Assembly (NCBI RefSeq): GCF_014306135.1
Contig: NZ_JACRWD010000010.1
Location: 1-46,854 of the forward strand
DNA from: Paraclostridium hominis
GTDB taxonomy: Bacteria; Bacillota; Clostridia; Peptostreptococcales; Peptostreptococcaceae
Length of the DNA stretch: 46,854 nucleotides
Direction: 5' to 3'
This document shows, one piece after another, positions 24,691 through 31,130 of this stretch. Under the pieces are notes generated by a model. It searched no databases and was not told the DNA's origin. It saw nothing but the letters and a program-made list of their open reading frames with translations. A program made the position numbers and the translations under genes. Within the stretch, counting starts at the first letter, position 1; each line of letters starts with the position of its first letter.

Positions 24691-25164
24691 TGTAAGCTAT
24701 ATTATTACATTGTGCTTATAAATATATTACAATTAACTTACAAGCATATTTTTGTATGCTTACAAAATGTAAGCTACTAAAAAGCTTTCTATAAGCTTAT
24801 TGTAAGCAGCCTGTAACTTTTAATAGGGGTGATTGATTTGAATAAGGATGATTTTAATAAACTAGATATAAATAAACAAATAGATTATTTAAATACTCAG
24901 TTAAAAAAAGGAATTTCTTTAACTGTACTTTGTAAAAACATTGGAATTGCAAGAAGTACAGTAGGGGGAAGAGCAAAAAAACAAGGTTATATATTTGATA
25001 AGGAAATAAATCAATATATATTAGAAAATGAAAATTCTAACGGACGAGCTTACAATAAGCTTACTGTAAGCGATATGCTTACAAATGAAAAATCTGATTC
25101 AAAGTTTGAAAGTAAAGTTGAATCTAAAAGTGAGAAAACAACACCTGTAAGCAATAATCTTACA
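24691..25164. repeat. TGTAAGC heptamer cluster around and inside the HTH gene
   Basis: TGTAAGC or its complement GCTTACA occurs upstream at 24691-24697, 24758-24764, 24768-24774 and 24801-24807, with partial copies at 24714 and 24737. Inside the gene it occurs at 25048-25054, 25065-25071, 25077-25083 and 25146-25152, with partial copies at 25059 and 25159. The pair at 24758-24774 is a palindrome with a 3-base centre. Inside the gene the repeats fall in the linker-coding part. Confidence 0.85.
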
Positions 25165-25506
25165 AGCAGTAATAATGAAAATACTAACCTTATACTAAGT
25201 TCGTCTGACTCTGATAATCTTAGCTATTTACTAAAAAATATAGATATATTAAAAAACTTTATAGAAAACAGCAAAAAATCTTCTTCACCTAATGAAGTTA
25301 ATAGTTTAGAAGATATAATAAATGATATTTATAAGTTTAAGCAAGAAAAGAGAAATTATAAGGTTAAAAGTTTAAGAATTGATTGTGATATATTAAATGA
25401 TTTTGAATCTATTGCTAATGATTTATCTAGTAAAGGTATTAATCAGCAAGAATTTTTAAATTTTATACTAAAATCGTATATAGACTTTTATAAAAAAATA
25501 AAGTAG
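24838..25506 (+). CDS. HTH protein with a C-terminal RHH-like part, possible plasmid partition or control protein
   Basis: 222 residues. AGGGGTGATT at 24825-24834 points to TTG 24838 as start; GTG 24829 lies inside that site. Residues about 13-45 form an HTH (KGISLTVLCKNIGIARSTVG), 65-125 are low-complexity Ser/Asn/Lys linker, 125-165 are probably coiled, and the tail VKSLRIDCDILNDFESIAND resembles a ribbon-helix-helix. TGTAAGC heptamers lie upstream and inside the gene. The layout recalls single-protein partition genes such as par of staphylococcal pSK1 (N-terminal HTH, coiled coil, repeats upstream), but sequence similarity is not claimed. A regulator that represses itself is the other reading. 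Confidence 0.6.
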   Translation: MNKDDFNKLDINKQIDYLNTQLKKGISLTVLCKNIGIARSTVGGRAKKQGYIFDKEINQYILENENSNGRAYNKLTVSDMLTNEKSDSKFESKVESKSEKTTPVSNNLTSSNNENTNLILSSSDSDNLSYLLKNIDILKNFIENSKKSSSPNEVNSLEDIINDIYKFKQEKRNYKVKSLRIDCDILNDFESIANDLSSKGINQQEFLNFILKSYIDFYKKIK

Positions 25507-25535
25507 CCTTTGTATACGGGCTACTTTATTTTTTG
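25496..25535 (+). terminator. Terminator of the HTH gene
   Basis: AAATAAAGTAGCC pairs perfectly with GGCTACTTTATTT and is followed by T residues. The stop codon TAG (25504-25506) is inside the left stem. Confidence 0.85.
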
Positions 25536-25570
25536 TTTAGTAAAAATATGTTTTTTAAACTACTTTCCAT

Positions 25571-25921
25571 CTAATGGTAAAATTCAGTTTTATATGAATT
25601 TATTGTTATAAAATCTAATTTTCTAGTCTTCTTATTGTAATATAATTTTGAGTCAAGTGGAAGTTTATCCCCTTTTTTAGAGAATATATATAAATTAGAA
25701 TCTTCTATACTTAAAGCATGATTTTTATATGTTAAATCAACATATCTTCCAGACTTTAATTTGTGAAATCCAGACACTTCATAAACAATAGTTTTTTCAA
25801 CTATTTCATCCGTTTTTTGTATATTATTTTCATTTATTTTAGTGTAAGTAAAAAATACTAATGCAATGGTTATTATTATGTATTTTGAAACACTAAATAT
25901 AGTTTTTAGATTATTAATCAT
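25571..25921 (-). CDS. Membrane-anchored protein of unknown function
   Basis: 116 residues from the ATG at 25921, with GGGGGAG 6 bases upstream. One N-terminal hydrophobic segment (YIIITIALVFFTYTKI) and then a beta-rich outer part with GFHKLKSGRYVDLTYKNHAL and KLPLDSKLYYNKKTRKLDFI. No family is recognised. It is controlled by a two-box promoter at 25950-26013 and is divergent from another small membrane-protein gene with the same kind of promoter, so the two probably respond to the same activator. Confidence 0.68.
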   Translation of the reverse strand: MINNLKTIFSVSKYIIITIALVFFTYTKINENNIQKTDEIVEKTIVYEVSGFHKLKSGRYVDLTYKNHALSIEDSNLYIFSKKGDKLPLDSKLYYNKKTRKLDFITINSYKTEFYH

Positions 25922-25949
25922 TATTATCTCCCCCAACCCTTTTAACCCA

Positions 25950-26013
25950 AGAATACTATACTTTCTTAACTTTTTGGGGAATATGGACTAAAATTTATAA
26001 ATTTTGGACTAAA
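25950..26013 (-). promoter_or_regulatory. Two-box activator promoter (copy 3 of 5)
   Basis: Read leftwards: TTTAGTCC, 21-bp period, TTTAGTCC, then 29 bp and TATTCT as -10 (TATAGT five bases earlier is an alternative). It drives the gene at 25571-25921. Confidence 0.72.
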
Positions 26014-26019
26014 ACCTAA

Positions 26020-26052
26020 TTAGTTTTAAAATAAGTTTTTAGAGTATAGCTT
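26020..26052 (+). repeat. Dispersed element, right flank fragment
   Basis: TTAGTTTTAAAATAAGTTTT then TAGAGTATAGC matches the right end of the full copies. It lies between two divergent two-box promoters. Confidence 0.5.
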
Positions 26053-26063
26053 AATTTTTAGCA

Positions 26064-26128
26064 TTTCACTCCCAAATAAACTCATTTTAGTCCAATTTCA
26101 AAATTGTTTTAATTTTATATGCTAAAAT
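26064..26128 (+). promoter_or_regulatory. Two-box activator promoter (copy 4 of 5)
   Basis: TTTCACTCC at 26064, TTTTAGTCC at 26085 (21-bp period), 29 bp, and the extended -10 TGCTAAAAT ending at 26128. It drives the gene at 26166. Confidence 0.82.
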
Positions 26129-26165
26129 AAATTTGAGTTTGCTTAACACATATGGGGTGAAAATA

Positions 26166-26324
26166 ATGAAAAAAGAAACATTCATAGTGTTGACTTCAAT
26201 CATACCAATTCTACTATTTTTTAATGTAATAATTTTTAAAAAAATTTTAATAGCTAATATAATAATCTCTCTCACTCTAGTAATAATTTCTGGTAGGCTA
26301 TTATCAGAAATTATTAAATTTTAA
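26166..26324 (+). CDS. Small membrane protein, 52 residues
   Basis: Starts at ATG 26166, which GGGGTGA precedes by 6 bases. There are two hydrophobic segments (FIVLTSIIPILLFFNVIIF and KILIANIIISLTLVIISGRL) with a 3-residue turn and a short tail. It is likely a two-helix inner-membrane peptide. No family is recognised. It has its own two-box promoter, and the next dispersed element begins about 10 bp after the stop. Confidence 0.65.
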   Translation: MKKETFIVLTSIIPILLFFNVIIFKKILIANIIISLTLVIISGRLLSEIIKF

Positions 26325-26331
26325 AATACTA

Positions 26332-26448
26332 CTAATTAAAATTAAATTTTTACTTTAGGAAATAGTTTTGGTTAATGCAATTAGAATCTATTTATTTAGA
26401 TTCTAATTGCATTTTTACTATATATCTTTAAATAAATTTTTAATATTA
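26332..26448 (+). repeat. Dispersed hairpin element with inverted core
   Basis: Left ACTAATTAAAATTAAATTTT then TACTTTAGGAAATAGTT; hairpin 26374-26412 AATGCAATTAGAATCT / AGATTCTAATTGCATT, a perfect 16-bp stem around ATTTATTT; right ATCTTTAAATAAATTTTTAA. The loop is the reverse complement of the common AAATAAAT, as at 16.1 kb. Stem bases are changed in pairs relative to the consensus. Confidence 0.9.
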
Positions 26449-26547
26449 TTATTTAATTTGAACCAAAAACTTTCGAATTATATAACAAAATACTTAGCGA
26501 TTATTACAAACTATAAACATAAATACTTAATTAGAGGAGAATTTTAT

Positions 26548-27075
26548 ATGAAAAAAAATAAGTTAATAATTTTAATTATATCTTTATCTATATTTTTAGT
26601 AATAGGTCTTTTATTAATAAGGGTTATTCTAAGCGATTCTCGTTCATATCATCAGACTTTTACAAAATCAACAGACTTAAGTAATGAAAATATTGAAGGG
26701 TTATATTTAAATGACAATATTAATAGTGAAAAAGTAGTATCTAAATACGGTGAAATATCTAAACCTAGTCAAGATAATAATCAATATAATTATTATTATT
26801 TAACAAAAAATATTGAAATAGCAACTAATAAAAATGATTCTAAGATAATTAGATTTTGTGTAGATGATAAAAACTTAAGAACTGAAAAGGGAGTACGCAT
26901 TGGGGATAGTAAAGAAAAGGCAATAAATTTGTATGGGAAAAATTATTATACTCGCATAGAACAAGGCGTTGAGATTATTGGATATGTAGACAAAGAAAAA
27001 GATTGTTCTATCGAGTTTTGGTTAAATGAAAAAGGTATTTTTTATATTAGGTTTGATTACAACTATATGGTATAA
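26548..27075 (+). CDS. Membrane-anchored protein with two KYG/LYG repeats
   Basis: 175 residues from the ATG at 26548 (GAGGAGAA upstream); the longer frame from 26407 has no site. A signal anchor (LIILIISLSIFLVIGLLLIR) is followed by an outer domain in which NINSEKVVSKYGEISK and GVRIGDSKEKAINLYGKNYY look like two copies of a short motif seen in YjgB/DUF4309- and SmpA-like proteins, which are exported and of poorly known role. It is a single gene with a dispersed element upstream. Its own promoter is not clear. Confidence 0.68.
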   Translation: MKKNKLIILIISLSIFLVIGLLLIRVILSDSRSYHQTFTKSTDLSNENIEGLYLNDNINSEKVVSKYGEISKPSQDNNQYNYYYLTKNIEIATNKNDSKIIRFCVDDKNLRTEKGVRIGDSKEKAINLYGKNYYTRIEQGVEIIGYVDKEKDCSIEFWLNEKGIFYIRFDYNYMV

Positions 27076-27296
27076 GTTTAAGTTAGAATAATATTTTGTA
27101 ATTTATTATATTGTTAATCAATAGAGCATTAAATTTAGTGCTCTATTTTAGTTTCAAAAAACATTCATTTTCGTTAATATATTTAAACTTTAATAATCAA
27201 AAATGTATCTCATTTGTAACCACATAAATAAATTTATAACTTACAATTATCATAAATTACATTTTAAAAATTTACACGAAATGAGGGGTATCTATT

Positions 27297-27686
27297 ATGG
27301 ATTTGTATTATAGTGATCCAACGTTTGATTTGTTTTCACTCATGTTTTTTATAATCTTTTTTCTTATTTTAGGTACAATTGTAATTAATATTATTAGGGG
27401 TATTAATCAATGGTCTTATAATAATAAACAACCTATATTAGATGTAAAATGTAAAGTTGTATCTAAAAGAAGTGAAGTTATAAGGCACGCTGGGCATACT
27501 GATGCAAATGGAATACATCATAGTGGCGGTTCATCTACCAAGTATTATATTACATTCGAGGTTGAAAGTACTGATAGAATGGAGTTTAGTGTTTCAGGAA
27601 AAGAATTTGGTATGATTGCAAAAGGGGATATAGGAATTTTGAAATTTCAGGGTAGTAGATATCTAGAGTTTAAAAGGGATATTTAA
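27297..27686 (+). CDS. DUF2500 family membrane protein
   Basis: 129 residues from the ATG at 27297 (GAGGGGT upstream). The N-terminal membrane segment FSLMFFIIFFLILGTIVINI is followed by a soluble domain with the DUF2500 pattern: VKCKVVSKRSEVIRHAG, SSTKYYITFEVESTDRMEFS, VSGKEFGMIAKGDIGILKFQ and G(S/T)RYLEFKR. The family is widespread and without a known role. The stop codon lies at the left end of the following dispersed element. Confidence 0.85.
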   Translation: MDLYYSDPTFDLFSLMFFIIFFLILGTIVINIIRGINQWSYNNKQPILDVKCKVVSKRSEVIRHAGHTDANGIHHSGGSSTKYYITFEVESTDRMEFSVSGKEFGMIAKGDIGILKFQGSRYLEFKRDI

Positions 27687-27802
27687 ATCTCCGTTTAAGG
27701 TTTAGATTACATAGAATAAAGTTAAAGCCCTTAAAATCCAAATAAATGGATATTAAGGGCTATTTTACTAAATATCTTTGAATAAGTTTTTAGAGAATAG
27801 TG
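27682..27802 (+). repeat. Dispersed hairpin element, full copy
   Basis: Left TTTAAATCTCCGTTTAAGG then TTTAGATTACA; hairpin 27725-27764 AAAGCCCTTAAAATCC with GGATATTAAGGGCTATT; right ATCTTTGAATAAGTTTTTAG then AGAATAGTG. It separates two convergent genes. Confidence 0.87.
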
Positions 27803-27813
27803 TAAAAAATAAC

Positions 27814-28686
27814 TTATTTATTCAATTTCGTTATGCTATATCCCAAATTTTCTAGATAAGTTATTACAGTATCATCTCCAAAAAAGTGTCCTACTCCTAT
27901 CGCTACTGCATATGTTTTGTTTTCTTTTAATAATGAATTAATTCTATTGGCCATATTTTCATTTCTGTCTTTGACAATTTTAGTATAGGCATTCATATCT
28001 AACTCATCTTTACCATTTTCTAAATGACTTTTAAAAAATAGTGTATCTCCATTTATAAATGCATTCATAAAATCTTTTCTATCTTTCAATTCATTTTTTA
28101 TATAATCAACATCTAAAAATTCATCTAACATATAATTAATATTATACGAAGTATCATCTAGTGTTTCCAATGAAATAGAATCCTTCTTTGATTTTCTATA
28201 CAAATTTTCTAAATATGCATCAAGACCTTCATCTTCAAATCCATCAATTGAATCTATATAATTTTGAATTAATGCATTTAACCCAACTTTTGATAAATTA
28301 GATACATCATCGTATTTCAAATCTAAATATTTTAATATATCTTTTAATTGATTTTGTTCTTCTTTATTTAAAAAGTCTTTTAACTCACCACTAGTTAAAT
28401 AAATTTTATCCTGTAATTTTTTTATATACTCTGGATCTATATCTTTACTGTTTGTTTCAGTTGCAAGTGCTTGAGTATTATTTAGAATATAGTTTAAATT
28501 ATTGTTTAAGTAATTTAATCTTTTTTCTCCTAGATGAACCGTTCCAATTAAATATATACTCTTATTATCTTTTTTTGCTTCCCAATAAAAACCGTTTACA
28601 TTATTCTTAGAACTACCCTTAGTAATAAAGATAAATATTGAAATTACCAATATAATTAGTATTAAAATTTTAAATATATTTTTCAG
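27814..28686 (-). CDS. TraB/GumN family exported protein
   Basis: About 290 residues if it starts at CTG 28686. AAGGGGGA lies 10 bases before that codon, and the resulting N-terminus (KNIFKILILIILVISIFIFI) is a normal signal or anchor. The first conventional codon, TTG 28650, would cut the hydrophobic segment in half and has no site; no in-frame ATG exists upstream. TraB/GumN marks: SIYLIGTVHLGEKRL at the start, ALATETNSKD, VGLNALIQNYIDSIDGFEDE and the ending YAVAIGVGHFFGDDTVITYL with ENLGYSITKL. Distant members are membrane-associated protease-like (Tiki-like) proteins, so a metal-dependent peptidase role is possible. It precedes no co-directional partner nearer than 145 bp. Confidence 0.8.
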   Translation of the reverse strand: MKNIFKILILIILVISIFIFITKGSSKNNVNGFYWEAKKDNKSIYLIGTVHLGEKRLNYLNNNLNYILNNTQALATETNSKDIDPEYIKKLQDKIYLTSGELKDFLNKEEQNQLKDILKYLDLKYDDVSNLSKVGLNALIQNYIDSIDGFEDEGLDAYLENLYRKSKKDSISLETLDDTSYNINYMLDEFLDVDYIKNELKDRKDFMNAFINGDTLFFKSHLENGKDELDMNAYTKIVKDRNENMANRINSLLKENKTYAVAIGVGHFFGDDTVITYLENLGYSITKLNK

Positions 28687-28831
28687 TATATCTCAATCCC
28701 CCTTAACATTAATTTATATCATTTTAAACCAAGTATTTTAATTAATTTCATAATATTTTTGATATAAATTAATGTAAAACTTAATGAAAAACACTATAAA
28801 AATTAATTCTTTAACTGACATTAAATACTCT

Positions 28832-29590
28832 CTAATCTAAAATAATATTTATACATTCAGAAATAGAATTGACTAGATATTTTGCATTATCTTTTACAAT
28901 TGTTGGAGAGTTAAAAAAAGTATAACTATTAGTGGTGCTTTGGAACATAGAGATATCGTTGTAAGAATCTCCAATAACATGTATGTCATTTTCATCAACA
29001 TTGAAAAACTCTCTTAATTCAGCTATTGCAACTCCCTTACTGCACTCTTTTCTAGAAATATCTAGGCTATTTTTATTTCGATGAGTAGAAATGTAATCTC
29101 CGAAATTATCATTTAGTAAATTTTTTACATTTTCTAGTTCTTTACAATCATTAAAACCAAGTGCGAATGTAGTAAATTCTTCTTCAGGAATTTCATAAAA
29201 ATCATTAAATCTAACAGCATTACTAGATGTATATTCTGTTGGACCTTTAAAATAAAAGTATTTATCAGTTGTAAATTGAATTTCACAATTATTAGATGAT
29301 ATACAATTATATATTTGTTCAACAATATTTCTTTCCATAGTTAGCTTTTTAACTATATTTTCTTCATTATTTAGTATAATAGCCCCACTAGCAAGAATCA
29401 TAAAGTCTAGATTTATATCAAAATTCTCAATAGCAAGTTTTACCCCAGAATATGATCTTCCTGTGCAAACTCCAAAAAGATGTCCATTACTCTGAAGTTT
29501 TTTAATACTTTCTAAATCACTAGGCATTATCTTATCCTTTTTATCTTCAAAATACAATGTTCCATCAATATCACTAATTAATATTTTCAT
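28832..29590 (-). CDS. Cof-type HAD-superfamily hydrolase
   Basis: 252 residues from the ATG at 29590. Motif I is ISDIDGTLYFE (D-x-D-G-T), motif II is FGVCTGRSYSG, motif III is the Lys in SRKECSKGVAIAELREFF, and motif IV is IHVIGDSYNDISMFQ. The cap is the C2B type of the Cof group. These enzymes dephosphorylate sugar phosphates or nucleotide-like compounds in the cytoplasm. The gene lies 2 bp after the glycosyltransferase gene, so the two share a transcript and the phosphatase may act on a product or precursor of the sugar transfer. Confidence 0.92.
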   Translation of the reverse strand: MKILISDIDGTLYFEDKKDKIMPSDLESIKKLQSNGHLFGVCTGRSYSGVKLAIENFDINLDFMILASGAIILNNEENIVKKLTMERNIVEQIYNCISSNNCEIQFTTDKYFYFKGPTEYTSSNAVRFNDFYEIPEEEFTTFALGFNDCKELENVKNLLNDNFGDYISTHRNKNSLDISRKECSKGVAIAELREFFNVDENDIHVIGDSYNDISMFQSTTNSYTFFNSPTIVKDNAKYLVNSISECINIILD

Positions 29591-29592
29591 GC

Positions 29593-30474
29593 TTATACCT
29601 CTTTTTCTACTTCAGTTATCATATTTTGTAACTCTTGCATCCACTTTTTGTAAAATGGCAATGTTGCATTTTTATCTTGGAGAAACAAAGATACTAAATG
29701 TGAATTATTCAATAACAGATATTGATAAAAATCACTTTTTACTTGATTATATTCATTGTGTTGTATTAGAAGATTTTTCACTTTTTCTATTGCAAATATA
29801 TAATCTGTAACTTGTTTACTGTCTACTGATGTGAATGAAGAATTATCTCTTCTCATATAATTATAAATTGGTTTATTAATGAAGCAAATTAAATCTGAAT
29901 ATAGTGCAGTTTCAAAAGCGTACACCATATCTTCATATTGATAACAAGCAATAAATTCAATCTTATTATTTATCAATAATTCTCTTTTGAATAGTTTATT
30001 AACAATAATATGAGCTCCATCTTTTAAAGTTAATATTTTACCTATATATTCATTTCTATTACAAGTATAATTAGTCTTAGATATTAAAGTATTTTGGTAA
30101 ATATTATTATAAAATATTGACATTCCACCAACTACAATATCTGCATTAGTAGTTTTCATTGATGTAACTAACAATTTGCAATAATCTTTAGTTACATAGT
30201 CATCACTATCAACAAAACATACATATTCTCCATTGGCAATCTTAACTCCATAATTTCTAGCTACACTTTGACCAGCATGATTAATACTAACAAGACGTAT
30301 AAAATCAAATTTTTTTTGATAGTTTTTTATAATTTCTATTGATTTATCTGTAGATTCATCATCAACAAAAATTAATTCTATATTTTTATACGTTTGTGTT
30401 ACTAAACTTTCAATACATCTGTCTAGCCATTTTTCAGAATTATAAACTGGAATAATTATGCTTACTAAACTCAT
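29593..30474 (-). CDS. Family 2 glycosyltransferase
   Basis: 293 residues from the ATG at 30474 (GGGGGATA upstream). The GT-A start SLVSIIIPVYNSEKWLDRCI is followed by IELIFVDDESTDKSIEII, INHAGQSVARNYGVKIANGE and the metal-binding YVCFVDSDDYV. The C-terminal part (QYEDMVYAFETALYSDLICF) is typical of capsule or teichoic acid-type transferases. It transfers a nucleotide sugar to a surface glycan or glycolipid at the membrane face. It forms an operon with the HAD phosphatase. A plasmid surface-sugar pair could alter host or phage recognition; that is inference. Confidence 0.9.
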   Translation of the reverse strand: MSLVSIIIPVYNSEKWLDRCIESLVTQTYKNIELIFVDDESTDKSIEIIKNYQKKFDFIRLVSINHAGQSVARNYGVKIANGEYVCFVDSDDYVTKDYCKLLVTSMKTTNADIVVGGMSIFYNNIYQNTLISKTNYTCNRNEYIGKILTLKDGAHIIVNKLFKRELLINNKIEFIACYQYEDMVYAFETALYSDLICFINKPIYNYMRRDNSSFTSVDSKQVTDYIFAIEKVKNLLIQHNEYNQVKSDFYQYLLLNNSHLVSLFLQDKNATLPFYKKWMQELQNMITEVEKEV

Positions 30475-30661
30475 TGTCTCTATCCCCCTAATAGTGCGTG
30501 CATTCTTACACTTTATATATTATTAAAGTTTTGTTTTTACAATTATATCACCCATATATTAACAAAAATATATTTTTTATTCTAAAAATTACGACAATTT
30601 CTGATATCTCTTAAATTAATAACAAGTCTTAAAACTTAGATTTGGTAAATCATTTAGATAA

Positions 30662-30704
30662 AAAACTGTAATAACGAAACTGGTTGTATTGATTTTTCTA
30701 AAAA
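30662..30704 (+). pseudogene. 43-bp remnant of a GNAT gene
   Basis: Identical at 39 of 43 positions to 14083-14125 inside the GNAT gene (NKTGCIDFS segment). No further similarity is seen on either side, and the frame is not kept. It lies next to AACAAGTCTTAAAA (30620s), the outer left end of a dispersed element, so an ancient module may have been lost here. Confidence 0.7.
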
Positions 30705-30829
30705 TGATTTACCTAATTTATATAATTTAAAATCAATTTTTAAAAATTTTTCAGAAATTAATCAAAATTTTCAAAAAACTATTTTATATTGTAAAAAATT
30801 ATGTATAATTAATTATAGATGACTAAAAA

Positions 30830-30918
30830 TTACATATTAGCAAATCTAGGGAAATCTAGAGACGCAAAGCTAAAGGGGCTAAGGTCAAATTAGACTATGC
30901 CAGCCAGTTGCCGAAGAA
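30830..30918 (+). ncRNA. Cyclic di-GMP-I (GEMM-I) riboswitch
   Basis: The core GCAAATCTAGGGAAAT then CTAGAGACGCAAAGC is present: the first arm TCTAG/CTAGA follows GCAAA, and GACGCAAAGC is the hallmark joining segment. The second arm (AAAGGGGCTAAGGTC and GACTATGCCAGCC) and closing GTTGCCGAAG complete the fold. A TATAAT is at 30804-30809. The last aptamer strand AGTTGC (30906-30911) is complementary to GCAACT (30993-30998), which overlaps the terminator stem at 30995. This suggests an OFF switch: c-di-GMP bound, antiterminator blocked, transcription stops before the peptidase gene. Confidence 0.92.
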
Positions 30919-30994
30919 TTAATATTCTTTGTTTTTATAGAGTTATTTTATGATGTAATCGTAAGATTATTTTATAATGTTTACTTTAGATAGC

Positions 30995-31027
30995 AACTAC
31001 CCTTTAGACACAGGGTAGTTTTTTTAT
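30995..31027 (+). terminator. Riboswitch-controlled terminator
   Basis: AACTACCCT (30995-31003) pairs with AGGGTAGTT (31012-31020) and is followed by seven T. It lies about 105 bp before the M60 peptidase start and is the expression platform of the riboswitch. Confidence 0.9.
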
Positions 31028-31130
31028 TTCATATAAAATAACCATAACTCTATAACAAGACTATATTTTAAAATTTGGGGTAAAATGTTTAGTTATTGTA
31101 AATTCATATGCATATCAGAGGGAGGATATT

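Noticed and set aside
1521..27802. Dispersed hairpins as ordinary transcription terminators only
   Set aside because: One copy lies between divergent genes, flanks are conserved beyond the stem, all copies share one direction, and several hairpins lack a T run. Terminator activity as a side role is still likely.
1521..27802. Integron with attC sites
   Set aside because: No tyrosine integrase or attI-like start was seen, and the repeat lacks the bulged R/L boxes of attC. Only the array-like layout is shared.
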